Shown here: positions 34,236 to 44,438 of the stretch, piece by piece
How the letters are laid out: every line of letters begins with the position of its first letter
Position numbering within the stretch: position 1 is the stretch's first letter
Source: Sulfuricella denitrificans
Lineage (GTDB): Bacteria > Pseudomonadota > Gammaproteobacteria > Burkholderiales > Sulfuricellaceae
Reading direction: 5' to 3'
NCBI GenBank assembly: GCA_002632355.1
Contig: NSJJ01000017.1
Coordinates: 1 to 64,000, forward strand
DNA: 64,000 bases
Notes under the pieces: model-generated
Told to the model about the DNA's origin: nothing
The model's database searches: none
What the model saw: the letters and a program-made list of their open reading frames with translations, nothing else
Translations under genes and position numbers: made by a program

Positions 34236-34787
34236 TTAGTAACCCCCTTTCTTGCCGATCCCGACGTAGGTGAATTCATATTCCACGTCGAACGGTTTGA
34301 ACCAGGGGCGAACGCCTGTCAAACGGTCTGTATGGCGGCCAAAATGAGCACGGGGATTGGCCGACGGCGGCATAATGGTATATTTAACGCGGTACTTTCC
34401 CGGACCCATAAGTTTGAGGTTGTCGCCATAGTGAGGCCCGTCGTTTGCGACCATAGGCATCATTTCGCCAGTGATTTTTTCCTGCCCGCCAACCTTGTTC
34501 AGTTCATACTTGATCATCAGATAAGGCACCCAGGCCCCCTCCTCGAAACCATTTGGATTGTTGGCCAGTGCATGAATATCCGCTTCGATGTGGACATCCG
34601 ATTCCTCGGCTTTTTTCATTACCCCTTCCGGTTCCATGGCGACCGGTTGCAGATAAACTGCGGCGATTTCCATCCCGCCACGCTGCTGCGGCGTGCCGAT
34701 GGGGTATTCGACAGCGTTTGCGGTAACGGAACTAATTGCTAAAAGGCTTGCGCCTGCAAATGAACAAAGCTGTTTTGAAATTTTCAT
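34236..34787 (-). CDS. ftrA: P19/Tp34-family periplasmic iron-binding protein (FtrA-like)
   Basis: 183 aa with signal peptide ending VTANA. The mature part has EYPIGTPQQRGGMEIAAVYL, ESDVHIEADIHALANNPNGF, DGPHYGDNLKLMGPGKYRVK and a HFGRHTD block. Met, Glu and His residues of these blocks form the iron/copper site in Campylobacter P19 and Bordetella FtrA. It begins the main transcript of the iron cluster, with a Fur-box-like sequence 17-35 bases before its ATG. Confidence 0.92.
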   Translation of the reverse strand: MKISKQLCSFAGASLLAISSVTANAVEYPIGTPQQRGGMEIAAVYLQPVAMEPEGVMKKAEESDVHIEADIHALANNPNGFEEGAWVPYLMIKYELNKVGGQEKITGEMMPMVANDGPHYGDNLKLMGPGKYRVKYTIMPPSANPRAHFGRHTDRLTGVRPWFKPFDVEYEFTYVGIGKKGGY

Positions 34788-34803
34788 TTTTTCCTCAAAA
34801 ATA

Positions 34804-34822
34804 GTTAATAAGAATCGTTACT
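34804..34822. promoter_or_regulatory. Fur-box-like operator upstream of ftrA
   Basis: GTTAATAAGAATCGTTACT matches 13 of 19 positions of the classic Fur consensus (GATAATGATAATCATTATC). It lies just upstream of the P19 gene and predicts repression by iron. Confidence 0.6.
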
Positions 34823-34839
34823 GTTTATTTGCAAATTTT

Positions 34840-35031
34840 TTAACCCGGAGCGGTTTGCCGCAGCATGGACCACACACCATCAGTGAGGTCATCCAGTTCA
34901 AGAAGGCCTTGCTCGAACATATTTCTCAGGTTTGTACCACGCCACTCGACCAGCACTTCCCTTCTGTCACAGTTCCACACACGCAAAATGGGCTCACATC
35001 TTTCGAGCCATGCATCGATAAGAATGGTCAT
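34840..35031 (-). CDS. 63-aa protein heading the iron cluster
   Basis: The track begins this frame far upstream, but AAGGAGA lies just before ATG 35031, which gives MTILIDAWLERCEPIL and 63 residues. It is soluble and acidic to neutral, with DRREVLVEWRGTNLRNMFEQ in the middle; no signal peptide or known metal motif apart from two cysteines (ERCEP, NCDRRE). No family is recognised. It is the first gene after the strongest Fur box in the window and reads in the direction of the iron operon, so it is probably iron-regulated and may be a small regulator or chaperone. Confidence 0.6.
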   Translation of the reverse strand: MTILIDAWLERCEPILRVWNCDRREVLVEWRGTNLRNMFEQGLLELDDLTDGVWSMLRQTAPG

Positions 35032-35081
35032 ACCTGTCTCCTTAACATTCATGAAAAAATCTATTGTGGCCAACTTTAATT

Positions 35082-35100
35082 GATAATGAGAATCGTTGTC
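35082..35100. promoter_or_regulatory. Fur box between the 63-aa gene and ppdK
   Basis: GATAATGAGAATCGTTGTC matches 16 of 19 positions of the Fur consensus. It sits 51 bases before the 63-aa gene (minus strand) and about 90 before ppdK (plus strand), so it could act on one or both. Confidence 0.75.
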
Positions 35101-35191
35101 AACAACAGATTCGCATTTTAAGTGCAAGCATGCTTGTCACGAAGCAGGATTTGGTCGCAGAATTCATCTACGACTTTCCTTGGAAAATGCC

Positions 35192-37987
35192 ATGACCGAC
35201 AGCAAAAAGTTTATTTACGCCTTCGAAGAGGGTGACGGTAAAAACAAGATGCTGCTGGGTGGCAAAGGCGCCAATCTGTGCGAAATGACGCAGATCGGGC
35301 TGAACGTGCCACCGGGCTTTGTCATCAGCACCGATGCCTGTCTTGCCTATCTGGAAAAGAACCAGCTGCCGGAGGGCCTGATGGATGGCATCAGGGCCCG
35401 CATGGCAGCGCTGGAACAGAAAACCGGCAAAAGGTTTGGCAGCAGCGACAATCCCCTGCTGGTGTCGGTACGCTCCGGCTCGGCCATGTCCATGCCAGGC
35501 ATGATGGACACCATCCTCAATCTCGGCCTGAATGAAACTTCACTGCAGGGGTTGATCAGGCAGACCGGCAACGAACGCTTTGCTTGGGATGCCTACCGCC
35601 GATTCATCCAGCTCTTCGGCAAGATCGCGCTGGGCATCGGCGACGAACATTTCGACCAGACCATGGCAGCCATCAAGCGCAAATATGGCGCACCGCTGGA
35701 TGTCGATCTCGGCGCGGAGCATCTGAAGGAGCTTGCAACCGAATTTCTCGCCATTGTCGAGCGCCACAGCGGCAAGCCCTTTCCGCAGGATCCGCTGGAA
35801 CAACTGGAAATCTCCGTGGGTGCGGTATTCCGTTCCTGGATGGGAAAACGCGCAGTGGATTACCGCAAGCAGTTCAGGATCACCAAGGAGCAGGCCAACG
35901 GAACCGCAGTCAACATCTGCACCATGGTGTTCGGCAACATGGGCAACGATTCCGCCACCGGTGTGGGCTTCACCCGCAACCCCGGCACCGGCGAGAACGT
36001 GATCTATGGCGAATACCTCACCAATGCCCAGGGCGAGGACGTGGTGGCCGGCATCCGCACCCCCAGGGCCATTGCCGAGATGGAACAGGAGATGCCTGAG
36101 ATTTATCGCCAGTTGCTGGAGTTGCACAACCGGCTGGAGTCGCATTACAAGGAAGTGCAGGATTTCGAATTTACCATCGAGAAAAGCGTGCTCTACTGCC
36201 TGCAGACCCGCAACGGCAAGATGAACGCCCGCGCCATGGTGCGCACCTCGGTGGAAATGTTCGAGGAAGGCCTGATCAGCAAGGAGCACGCCCTGCTGCG
36301 CGTCGAGCCCGCCGTGCTGGAGCAGTTGCTGGTGCCGCAACTGTCACCCAGCTTCAAGGGAAAATCCCTGGCTCAGGGTCTGCCCGCCTCCCCCGGCGCG
36401 GCTTCAGGCAAGATCGTGTTCGATGCCGATACGGCTGAAATCCGCGGCCGGGCCGGCGAGAAAATCATCCTGGTGCGCGAGGAAACCAAGCCGGAAGACA
36501 TTCACGGTTTCTTCCAGGCCCAGGGCATCCTCACCAGCCGCGGCGGCAAGACCTCGCACGCTGCCGTGGTGGCGCGCGGCATGGGCAAGCCCTGCGTTTC
36601 CGGTTGCGAGCAGATCGTGATCAACGACCAGTTGCGCAGCGCAGTCATCGGCGACACCACCCTGCACGAGGGCGATGTCATCACCATCAACGGCGGCACC
36701 GGCCACGTCTATGCGGGCGAAATTCCCACCGTGGAAGCCGAGTTCTCGCCAGAAATGGGTGTACTGCTGGGCTGGGCGGATGAAGTGGCGCGGCTGAAAG
36801 TCATGGCCAATGCCGACACGCCGGAATCCGCCGCCAGGGCGCGTGAATTCGGCGCCAAGGGCATCGGCCTGTGCCGCACCGAACGCATGTTCAACGGCAC
36901 CGACCGCCTGCCCATCGTGCAGGAAATGATCCTGGCCGAAACGCCGGAGCAGCGCCAGTCTGCACTCGACCGCCTGCTGCCGATCCAGCGCTCCGACTTC
37001 ACCGGCATTTTCAAGGCCATGAAGGGGCTGCCAGTCACCATCCGCCTGCTCGACCCGCCGATGCACGAGTTCCTGCCCACTGCCGCGCAGCTCGAACTGG
37101 AAATCGCCCACCTGCACCAGCTGAGCGACACCATCAACGGGCTGGAAGACCTTCCTGGCACGCTGAAATTACTTAATCCCAAACTCTACCAGCAATATGC
37201 CGACGGCCTCACCAAACTGATGGGCGGCCTGACCACGTTCAAGGCTTCGCATCTGGAAGATGACGTGATCAGCAAGAAGGAAACCATCCTGAAAAAAGTC
37301 CGCTCCCTGGCGGAAGTCAATCCCATGCTGGGCCACCGCGGCGTGCGCCTTGGGATCACTTACCCCGAAATCTACTCCATGCAGATCCAGGCGATTCTCG
37401 AAGCGGCGGCCCTGTGCGCGCGGGAAGGCATCGAGATCTATCCCGAAATCATGGTGCCGCAGGTCGCCACGGTGGAGGAGCTGACGCGCATCCACAGCTA
37501 TGTCGAGCGCATCCACAAGCTGGTGGAGCTGACCCACGGCATCAACGTGAAATTCAAGTTTGGCTCGATGATGGAAGTGGTGCGCGGCTGCCTGCGCGCA
37601 GGGCGCATGGCGGAGACCGCCGAATTCTTCTCCTTCGGCACCAACGACCTGACCCAGGCCACCTTCTCCTTTAGTCGCGAGGATGCGGAAAACAAATTTT
37701 TACCCGCCTACAACGAAACCGGGATCCTGCAGGATAACCCGTTCGAGGTGCTGGACATCAAGGGCGTGGGGCAACTGATGAAAATGGCGGTGGACAACGG
37801 GCGCAAAACCCGCCCCGAGCTGAAGGTCGGCATTTGTGGCGAGCATGGCGGCCACCCCGGCTCAATCCATTTCTGTCACCACATTGGACTGAGCTATGTG
37901 TCCTGCTCCGGCCCGCGTGTGCCAATCGCTCGACTGGCTGCAGCACAGGCCAAACTTCAGGAAGCGCAATATAAGATTCCAGAGTGA
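35192..37987 (+). CDS. ppdK: Pyruvate, phosphate dikinase
   Basis: Interconverts pyruvate + ATP + Pi and PEP + AMP + PPi. ATG 35192 gives 931 aa; the track's upstream start adds unrelated sequence. N-terminal ATP-grasp: GGKGANLCEMTQIGLNVPPG. Central phosphohistidine: GGKTSHAAVVARGMGKPCVSG region (His active). C-terminal PEP domain: KFGSMMEVVRGC, FSFGTNDLTQATFSFSR and GICGEHGGHPGS. The length is a little above the usual 870-900. In a non-fermenting betaproteobacterium it probably serves gluconeogenesis or PPi-linked glycolysis. It is monocistronic by spacing. Confidence 0.96.
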   Translation: MTDSKKFIYAFEEGDGKNKMLLGGKGANLCEMTQIGLNVPPGFVISTDACLAYLEKNQLPEGLMDGIRARMAALEQKTGKRFGSSDNPLLVSVRSGSAMSMPGMMDTILNLGLNETSLQGLIRQTGNERFAWDAYRRFIQLFGKIALGIGDEHFDQTMAAIKRKYGAPLDVDLGAEHLKELATEFLAIVERHSGKPFPQDPLEQLEISVGAVFRSWMGKRAVDYRKQFRITKEQANGTAVNICTMVFGNMGNDSATGVGFTRNPGTGENVIYGEYLTNAQGEDVVAGIRTPRAIAEMEQEMPEIYRQLLELHNRLESHYKEVQDFEFTIEKSVLYCLQTRNGKMNARAMVRTSVEMFEEGLISKEHALLRVEPAVLEQLLVPQLSPSFKGKSLAQGLPASPGAASGKIVFDADTAEIRGRAGEKIILVREETKPEDIHGFFQAQGILTSRGGKTSHAAVVARGMGKPCVSGCEQIVINDQLRSAVIGDTTLHEGDVITINGGTGHVYAGEIPTVEAEFSPEMGVLLGWADEVARLKVMANADTPESAARAREFGAKGIGLCRTERMFNGTDRLPIVQEMILAETPEQRQSALDRLLPIQRSDFTGIFKAMKGLPVTIRLLDPPMHEFLPTAAQLELEIAHLHQLSDTINGLEDLPGTLKLLNPKLYQQYADGLTKLMGGLTTFKASHLEDDVISKKETILKKVRSLAEVNPMLGHRGVRLGITYPEIYSMQIQAILEAAALCAREGIEIYPEIMVPQVATVEELTRIHSYVERIHKLVELTHGINVKFKFGSMMEVVRGCLRAGRMAETAEFFSFGTNDLTQATFSFSREDAENKFLPAYNETGILQDNPFEVLDIKGVGQLMKMAVDNGRKTRPELKVGICGEHGGHPGSIHFCHHIGLSYVSCSGPRVPIARLAAAQAKLQEAQYKIPE

Positions 37988-38149
37988 TTTACGCACGGAT
38001 TGCTTACGCATGGGCAATCCGGGCAGCTCTTCAAATAGATGGCAACCTCAGCAGGTGCTTATCTGTCATAAACGGGGCACAAATACTGGCTAAAGAAAAG
38101 CTCCCGCGCAGATGGCCAGGAAAGTGGGAACACTATCAGCAGTTCCTAC

Positions 38150-39397
38150 CTACCGGTAAACAGAAAATTTCCGGGTCAAGGCTAGAACCTTGGTGCGAAC
38201 CTCCGCGATCAGGTCTTCATCACCGGGATGATCCAGCACATCCGCGATCAGATTACCGACCAGGCGGGATTCTTCTTCCTTGAAGCCCCGCGTGGTCATG
38301 GCGGGCGTACCGAGACGGATGCCGGAGGTAACGAAGGGCTTTTCCGGATCGCTGGGGATGGCATTTTTATTGACCGTGATGTGCGCCAGCCCCAGCAGTC
38401 GTTCAGCTTCCTTGCCCGTGAGGCGCTTGGCACGCAGGTCCACCAGCATGACGTGGCTCTCGGTGCGACCGGAGACAATACGTAGGCCACGCTCGATCAA
38501 GGTCTGGGCCAGCACAGTGGCGTTCTTCACCACCTGCTGCTGGTAAACCTTGAATTCGGGCGTCATGGCTTCCTTGAAGGCGACCGCCTTGCCGGCGATC
38601 ACGTGCATCAAGGGGCCGCCCTGGATGCCGGGAAATATCGCGGAGTTGATGGCTTTCTCATGTTCGGCACGCATCAGGATGACGCCGCCACGCGGGCCGC
38701 GCAGACTCTTGTGAGTCGTGGTGGTGACGAAATCGGCATGCGGCACGGGGTTGGAATAGACGCCGGCGGCAATTAGCCCGGCGTAGTGCGCCATGTCCAC
38801 CATGAAATACGCGCCGACCTCTTTCGCCACGCGCGCGATGCGCTCGAAGTCGATACGCAACGCGAAAGCCGAAGCACCGGCAATGATGAGCTTGGGCTTG
38901 CTCTCGCGGGCCTTGCTTTCGAGGGCTGCGTAGTCGATGTCTTCCTGTGCGTTGAGACCGTAGCTCACCACATTGAACCACTTGCCGCTCATGTTTAACG
39001 CCATGCCGTGAGTCAGGTGACCACCTTCGGCGAGGCTCATGCCCATAATGGTGTCGCCAGGCTTGAGCACGGCGAAGAATACGCCCTGGTTGGCCTGTGA
39101 ACCGGAATTGGGTTGCACGTTGGCGGCTTCCGCACCATAGAGTTGCTTGATGCGGTCGATGGCGAGCTGCTCGACAATATCGACGTATTCGCAGCCGCCG
39201 TAGTAGCGCTTGCCGGGATAACCTTCTGCGTACTTGTTGGTAAGCTGCGAACCTTGCACGGCCATCACGGCCGGCGAGGTGTAGTTTTCGGAGGCGATCA
39301 GCTCGATGTGGTCTTCCTGCCTCCGGTTTTCCTTTTCGATGGCGGCGAAGATTTCGGGGTCGATCTGGTCAACGGCGTAGCTGGCGCGTTCAAACAT
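38150..39397 (-). CDS. glyA: Serine hydroxymethyltransferase
   Basis: PLP enzyme making glycine and methylene-THF from serine. ATG 39397 ([10 protein letters not shown]) is preferred to the track's 39430. Marks: [39 protein letters not shown], the PLP lysine in [15 protein letters not shown] and [15 protein letters not shown]. At 415 aa it is full length. It follows metE by 66 bases in the same direction. Together they supply and use one-carbon units for methionine, so joint transcription is plausible. Confidence 0.96.
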   Translation of the reverse strand: MFERASYAVDQIDPEIFAAIEKENRRQEDHIELIASENYTSPAVMAVQGSQLTNKYAEGYPGKRYYGGCEYVDIVEQLAIDRIKQLYGAEAANVQPNSGSQANQGVFFAVLKPGDTIMGMSLAEGGHLTHGMALNMSGKWFNVVSYGLNAQEDIDYAALESKARESKPKLIIAGASAFALRIDFERIARVAKEVGAYFMVDMAHYAGLIAAGVYSNPVPHADFVTTTTHKSLRGPRGGVILMRAEHEKAINSAIFPGIQGGPLMHVIAGKAVAFKEAMTPEFKVYQQQVVKNATVLAQTLIERGLRIVSGRTESHVMLVDLRAKRLTGKEAERLLGLAHITVNKNAIPSDPEKPFVTSGIRLGTPAMTTRGFKEEESRLVGNLIADVLDHPGDEDLIAEVRTKVLALTRKFSVYR

Positions 39398-39463
39398 ATG
39401 GAGTCCTTGAATTGAAAAGTCCCGGCGCATGGCCGGAACTGTTGATGCCGGAAGTGAAGCAGA

Positions 39464-41758
39464 TCAGCCTGCCGAGGCACGCAGGGTATTCGCCGCTGCG
39501 ACCATGTTTTTCAGCGCGGGAATCACTTCGCCCCATTGACGCGTTTTCAAGCCGCAGTCCGGATTAACCCACAGACGCTCGGCGGGAATGCGTTCGGCCG
39601 CCTTCTTCATCAGGTCAACCATGTGCTGCTCGGTCGGGATGTTGGGCGAATGGATGTCGTACACACCCGGTCCGATTTCGTTCGGGTATTTGAAGTGATC
39701 GAAGACATCCAGCAATTCCATATCCGAGCGCGAAGTTTCTATAGTAATCACGTCGGCGTCCATGTCGGCGATGGCCGCGATAATGTCGTTGAACTCCGAG
39801 TAGCACATATGGGTGTGGATTTGCGTCTCGTCCGCCACGCCGTTGGCGGTAATGCGGAATGATTCCACCGCCCAGCCCAAGTACTCCTTCCATTGCGCCT
39901 TGCGCAGCGGAAGGCCTTCGCGCAGCGCCGCCTCGTCGATCTGGATCACGCGCACGCCTGCATTCTCCAGGGCCAGCACTTCTTCCCTGATCGCCATGGC
40001 GAGCTGCTTGCACGACACCGAGCGTGGCTGGTCGTCGCGCACGAAGGACCAGTTGAGGATAGTGACCGGGCCGGTCAGCATCCCCTTCATGGGCTTGGTC
40101 GTCAGGGATTGCGCATACTTGATCCATTCGACGGTCATGGCCTTCGGGCGGCTGATGTCGCCGAACAGGATGGGTGGCTTGACGCAACGCGAACCGTAGG
40201 ACTGCACCCAGCCGAACTGGCTGAAAACGTAGCCGTCGAGCTGTTCGCCGAAGTATTCCACCATGTCGTTGCGCTCGGCTTCGCCATGGACAAACACGTC
40301 CAGACCCAGGGCTTCCTGCTCACCCACGCTACGGGCAATTTCGGCCTGCATGGCGGCATTATAGGAGGCATCGTCGATTTCGCCGGCCTTGAACTGGCTG
40401 CGTGCCTGTCGAATTTCCTCGGTCTGCGGGAAGGAACCGATGGTGGTAGTGGGGAATTTTGGCAGTTTGAGCAGCGCGGCCTGCTTGGCGGCGCGCTGGG
40501 CATAGAAGCTCCTGCGTTGCCCCAGCTGCGGCGTGATCTTGGCCAGTGCTGCCTTGACCGCCGGGTTGTTGACGCGCGGCGAGTTTCGGCGGGCTTCGAT
40601 GGCGGCGCGATTGGCCTCCAGCTCGGCCTTGACGGCATCACGCCCTTGGTTCAGCGCCACGGCCAGCACGCGCAGCTCTACCAGCTTCTGCTTGGCGAAG
40701 GCCAGCCAAGACTTGATCTCGCAGTCGAGCTTCTGTTCGCTATCCAGATCTACAGGCACGTGCAGCAGCGAGCAGGACGGCGCGATCCACAGGCGCTCGC
40801 CCAAGCGCTCGTGCAGCGGTTGCAGCCATTCGAGTACGGCGTTGAGGTCGGTCTTCCAGATGTTGCGGCCGTTGATGACGCCCAGCGAGAGCACCTTGTG
40901 TATAGGCAACAGGTTGAGTAGCGGCTGGACGTCGTCGCGCCCGTTGATGGCGTCCACATGCAAGCCGGCCACCGGCAAGTTAGCGGCGAGATAGGTGTTC
41001 TCCAGCAGCTGCCCGAAATAGGTGGCGAGCAGCAGCTTGACACGGCAGCTCTTGAGCTGATGGTAGGCGTTGTTGAAGGCGTGCTGCCAGTCGGCATTTA
41101 GCTCGGTCACGAGGATGGGCTCGTCGATCTGCACCCATTCGACACCCTGGGCGGCCAACGTCTCCAGCAGTTCGGCATAGACTTGTAGCAGGGGCGGCAG
41201 CAGCGCGAGCTTGTCGGAATCGTCCTTGGCCTTGCCGATGGAGAGGTAGGTTACCGGGCCGACGATCACCGGCTTGGCCTTGATGCCCTGCTCTTTCGCT
41301 TCGGCCAGTTGCTCCAGCAGGCGCGAGGCATCTAGCTTGAATTCAGTAGCGGCGGTGAATTCGGGGACAATGTAGTGGTAGTTGGTATCGAACCACTTGG
41401 TCATCTCACCGGCGGCCACATCACCGCAGCACTGTGCATTCTCTTCGGCGGACTGGGTCGAGCGGCCGCGGGCGACACGAAAATAGTTGTCCAGCGCATC
41501 CCCATGGAAACCCTGCACACGCTCTGGGAGGTTACCCAAGGTGAAGCTCATGTCCAGCACCTGGTCGTAGAAGGCGAAGTCACCGACGGGCGTCAAGCCT
41601 AAATCCGACTGGTCCTGCCAGTGGCGCTGGCGCAGTTCCTTGCCGAGCACCTTAAGTTCTTCACGGGACGATCGACCTTTCCAGTAGGATTCGAGAGCGA
41701 ACTTAAGCTCGCGTTTAGCGCCGATGCGCGGAAAGCCGAGGTTGTGGGTGAATGCCAT
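39464..41758 (-). CDS. metE: Cobalamin-independent methionine synthase
   Basis: Transfers methyl from 5-methyl-THF polyglutamate to homocysteine. The 764-aa protein has the N-terminal barrel ([22 protein letters not shown]) and the zinc-binding catalytic C-domain with [12 protein letters not shown] (His, Cys), ITIETSRSD and [11 protein letters not shown] (Cys). All zinc ligands are present. It is divergent from metR, with a palindromic regulatory region between, as in enterobacteria. Confidence 0.97.
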   Translation of the reverse strand: MAFTHNLGFPRIGAKRELKFALESYWKGRSSREELKVLGKELRQRHWQDQSDLGLTPVGDFAFYDQVLDMSFTLGNLPERVQGFHGDALDNYFRVARGRSTQSAEENAQCCGDVAAGEMTKWFDTNYHYIVPEFTAATEFKLDASRLLEQLAEAKEQGIKAKPVIVGPVTYLSIGKAKDDSDKLALLPPLLQVYAELLETLAAQGVEWVQIDEPILVTELNADWQHAFNNAYHQLKSCRVKLLLATYFGQLLENTYLAANLPVAGLHVDAINGRDDVQPLLNLLPIHKVLSLGVINGRNIWKTDLNAVLEWLQPLHERLGERLWIAPSCSLLHVPVDLDSEQKLDCEIKSWLAFAKQKLVELRVLAVALNQGRDAVKAELEANRAAIEARRNSPRVNNPAVKAALAKITPQLGQRRSFYAQRAAKQAALLKLPKFPTTTIGSFPQTEEIRQARSQFKAGEIDDASYNAAMQAEIARSVGEQEALGLDVFVHGEAERNDMVEYFGEQLDGYVFSQFGWVQSYGSRCVKPPILFGDISRPKAMTVEWIKYAQSLTTKPMKGMLTGPVTILNWSFVRDDQPRSVSCKQLAMAIREEVLALENAGVRVIQIDEAALREGLPLRKAQWKEYLGWAVESFRITANGVADETQIHTHMCYSEFNDIIAAIADMDADVITIETSRSDMELLDVFDHFKYPNEIGPGVYDIHSPNIPTEQHMVDLMKKAAERIPAERLWVNPDCGLKTRQWGEVIPALKNMVAAANTLRASAG

Positions 41759-41810
41759 GATGGAATGCCTTTGAACGATGAAAGTGGCACCATGTTACCC
41801 AACTCAAAAC

Positions 41811-41856
41811 ATGAATAAAAATGATATAATTTCATAAATCGATTATCTTTATTCAT
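41811..41856. promoter_or_regulatory. Inverted repeat in the metE-metR intergenic region
   Basis: ATGAATAAA (41811-41819) and TTTATTCAT (41848-41856) form a perfect 9-base inverted repeat, with TGAA/TTCA half-sites like those bound by MetR. A further TTTCATAAAT lies inside. The spacing is longer than the classical TGAANNNNNTTCA, so more than one dimer may bind. Confidence 0.55.
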
Positions 41857-41871
41857 GAGTTTACTGGTCCC

Positions 41872-42765
41872 ATGGCCATCCTGGAACGCGCCCACTTGGA
41901 AATCGTCCGCGCCGTCGCGCAACACGGTTCTTTGACCGCCGCAGCAAAAAAACTGCACCTGACCCAATCCGCCCTGAGCCATACGATAAAGAAACTGGAG
42001 CAAGCGCTGGGTACCGACGTCTGGCTGCGAGAAGGGCGCAGTCTGCGCCTCACCCAGGCCGGTCAGTATTTGCTGGGGGTTGCCAATCGTCTTTTGCCGC
42101 AACTGGATCAAGCGGAGGATCGCCTGCGTCAGTATGCTCAGGGCGAGCGCGGCACATTGCGCATCGGTATGGAGTGCCACCCCTGTTATCAGTGGCTACT
42201 CAAAATCGTTGCACCATATCTGGCTCAGTGGCCGGACGTGGATGTGGATGTCAAACAGAAATTCCAGTTTGGCGGCATCGGCGCACTGTTCGGTTACGAA
42301 ATCGACCTGCTGGTGACGCCGGACCCCTTGTATAAACCGGGTCTGATCTTCGAACCGGTGTTCGATTATGAACAGGTGCTGGTGGTGAGCAAGCATCACC
42401 CCTTGGCCACATCAAAATATATCAATCCGGAACAATTGAGTGGCGAGGTGCTGATCACCTACCCTGTAAAAACCGACCGGCTGGACATTTATAACCAGTT
42501 CCTCATGCCGGCAGGAATCAGTCCCAAACGCCACAAAGTTATCGAGACGACCGACATCATGCTCCAGATGGTCGCCAGCGGGCGGGGTGTAACTGCTTTG
42601 CCACGATGGTTAGTGGAGGAATATACAAGCGAGATGGGGCTTGTACCTGTACGGTTGGGTCAACAGGGAATTGCCAAGCAGATTTTTATCGGGGCGCGCG
42701 AAACAGACGCCAATATTGATTATTTGAAAGCCTTTGTCGAGCTGGCGCGCCAACCGGTGTCCTGA
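41872..42765 (+). CDS. metR: LysR-family regulator MetR
   Basis: Homocysteine-responsive activator of metE. The 297-aa protein has an N-terminal winged helix-turn-helix (HLEIVRAVAQHGSLTAAAKKLHLTQSALS) and MetR-type effector domain (LRIGMECHPCYQWL, FGYEIDLLVTPDP, VLITYPVKTDRLDIYNQFL). Those blocks distinguish MetR from general LysR proteins. Divergent placement from metE with shared palindrome supports the role and suggests autoregulation. Confidence 0.93.
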   Translation: MAILERAHLEIVRAVAQHGSLTAAAKKLHLTQSALSHTIKKLEQALGTDVWLREGRSLRLTQAGQYLLGVANRLLPQLDQAEDRLRQYAQGERGTLRIGMECHPCYQWLLKIVAPYLAQWPDVDVDVKQKFQFGGIGALFGYEIDLLVTPDPLYKPGLIFEPVFDYEQVLVVSKHHPLATSKYINPEQLSGEVLITYPVKTDRLDIYNQFLMPAGISPKRHKVIETTDIMLQMVASGRGVTALPRWLVEEYTSEMGLVPVRLGQQGIAKQIFIGARETDANIDYLKAFVELARQPVS

Positions 42766-42837
42766 AGCGGGCGTTACATCCGTTCGTCTTATGAGACTTG
42801 AGCTTGCGGCTTACCGTGCTTAATTTTCCGTTTTCTG

Positions 42838-43236
42838 AGACGACGACACCTTGAAGAACGCCGGCTGGCTGCCATCATGACCCCGACCGCCGATGTCGCC
42901 TATCTGGGGATCTGCTTGCCCCCCAGCGAACGCAATCTCAGGCTACTGCGGGAAGCGCCTCATTCGCAACTGCCGGTATGCAAAGGCGACCTGCAGCAGA
43001 TTATCGGCATCGCCGAAAGCCACGACATTCTGCAGGCAGCCATTGAGGGAGACGTCGATTTCGCCGAGACTGTAACCAGGTCGATCAGGTGCTTGCCATT
43101 CGCAGTAACAAGCATTTCTGAAGGCTTGCCGGATTTTCCTTTCAGCGAATCGATTTATTCGTCAATTGTCGCTGCATTCGGGAACATCACGTCGGTAAAA
43201 CCGAACTGGCTCATGTCGGTCATGCGCATGGGGTAG
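42838..43236 (+). pseudogene. Remnant of a CorC/hemolysin-type CBS-domain gene
   Basis: The open frame encodes RRHLEERRLAAIMTPTADV, then HSQLPVCKGDLQQIIGIAESHDILQAAIEGDVDF. This is the first CBS repeat of CorC/CNNM-type transporters (family pattern IMTPRTD... HSRFPV.G.LDDVLGVV...DLL). Both the upstream membrane domain and the second CBS repeat are missing. After about residue 65 the similarity stops and the frame runs into sequence antisense to def. No start signal is seen. It is a decayed fragment rather than a working gene. Confidence 0.6.
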
Positions 43237-43688
43237 AGAACCCCCACCAGATGATCGCACTCGTGCTGCACCACCCTCGCATGAAAGCCTGAGACTGTAC
43301 GATCGATGGGCTTTCCTGTCAGATCATAACCGCGGTAACGTAAATGCTTGTGGCGCGAAACCTTGCCCCGCATACCGGGCAGAGACAGACACCCCTCCCA
43401 GCCATCCTCCATCTCATCGCCAATAGATTGCAGCTCTGGATTCAGTAACACCGTATCCGGCACTGCTTCCGCATCCGGATAACGTGGATTTTCCGCCACA
43501 CCAAAAATCACCACCTGCAGCCCGACTCCAATCTGTGGTGCCGCAAGACCTGCGCCATTAAGCGCGGCCATGGTTTCGCGCATATCCAGGACAAGCGCGC
43601 GCAATTCAGGCGTATCGAATGCCGCCACCGGCCGGGCGGCTTCCAGCAGGCGCGCATCACCCATTCTGAGTACGGTTCTAACTGTCAC
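43155..43688 (-). CDS. def: Peptide deformylase
   Basis: Removes the N-formyl group from nascent proteins. The 177-aa protein has all three motifs: [19 protein letters not shown] (Cys metal ligand) and [10 protein letters not shown] (two His). The usual fmt partner is absent, and [16 protein letters not shown] with GLQVVIFGV suggests the second, type-3-like deformylase paralogue often found in betaproteobacteria. It overlaps the preceding phosphorylase gene by 11 bases. Confidence 0.93.
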   Translation of the reverse strand: MTVRTVLRMGDARLLEAARPVAAFDTPELRALVLDMRETMAALNGAGLAAPQIGVGLQVVIFGVAENPRYPDAEAVPDTVLLNPELQSIGDEMEDGWEGCLSLPGMRGKVSRHKHLRYRGYDLTGKPIDRTVSGFHARVVQHECDHLVGVLYPMRMTDMSQFGFTDVMFPNAATIDE

Positions 43689-44436
43689 GAAGTTCGACGA
43701 CCTGATTGAGAACTTTCAGCACCCGCTGCATAGCCTGCTTGAGGATCGTATCCACTTCATCGTAAGCAATCTTGTGCGAGCTTGAACCACGCCCGGCAGC
43801 ATAGTTGGCCGACACCGTCAGCGCTGCGTAGCACAAGCCGAGTTCTCTCGCCAACGCAGCCTCCGGCATGCCGGTCATGCCTACCATGGTGGCGCCATCC
43901 CGTTCCAGGCGGTTGATTTCCGCAGCCGTTTCCAGGCGCGGCCCCTGCACAGCGGCATAAACGCCACCGTCAATGAACGACTCTCCCGCCTGTCGGCAAG
44001 CCTGCATGCACAACTGCCGCATCTCGTCGCAATATGGCCAGGTGAAGTCGATATGCACGACCGATTTTCCTCCGCATTTTTCCTGGCAGTCGTGAAAGGT
44101 GCCTTTTCGTCCCCAGGTGTAATCGATGATCTGATCGGGAATGGCGATGGCGCCAGGCTTCATGTCGGCATGAATGCCGCCGACGGTGGCGATGGAAATC
44201 ACGTCTTTTGCACCCTCGGCATGCATCGCCCACATATTGGCCCGGTAATTGACTTCATGCGGCGGGATGGTGTGTCCATGACCGTGACGCGCCAGAAAAA
44301 CGACTTCCCTGCCATTGATCTTGCCGAAGATCAGTGCGCCGGAAGGTTCGCCATAGGGCGTTCTCACCACCTTGCGCCGCACTTCCTCCAGACCGGATAT
44401 TTGCGTCAGACCGCTTCCCCCGATGATTCCAAGCAT
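43678..44436 (-). CDS. S-methyl-5'-thioinosine phosphorylase-like protein (MTAP family)
   Basis: Purine nucleoside phosphorylase fold, 252 aa from ATG 44436 (the track's 44481 start adds residues ahead of [10 protein letters not shown]). Marks: GIIGGSGL phosphate loop, [35 protein letters not shown] and [16 protein letters not shown]. The base-binding stretch is SANYAAGRG, without the Asp pair of adenine-specific MTAP, pointing to a 6-oxopurine such as methylthioinosine. It lies two bases after a hypoxanthine phosphoribosyltransferase-like gene, whose substrate it would release. Confidence 0.85.
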   Translation of the reverse strand: MLGIIGGSGLTQISGLEEVRRKVVRTPYGEPSGALIFGKINGREVVFLARHGHGHTIPPHEVNYRANMWAMHAEGAKDVISIATVGGIHADMKPGAIAIPDQIIDYTWGRKGTFHDCQEKCGGKSVVHIDFTWPYCDEMRQLCMQACRQAGESFIDGGVYAAVQGPRLETAAEINRLERDGATMVGMTGMPEAALARELGLCYAALTVSANYAAGRGSSSHKIAYDEVDTILKQAMQRVLKVLNQVVELRDS

Positions 44437-44438
44437 TA

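Noticed and set aside
37984-38283. 99-aa ORF between ppdK and glyA
   Set aside because: Runs antisense into glyA; nothing recognised. The hairpin CGGATTGC/GCAATCCG there lacks a T tract, so not called as a terminator.
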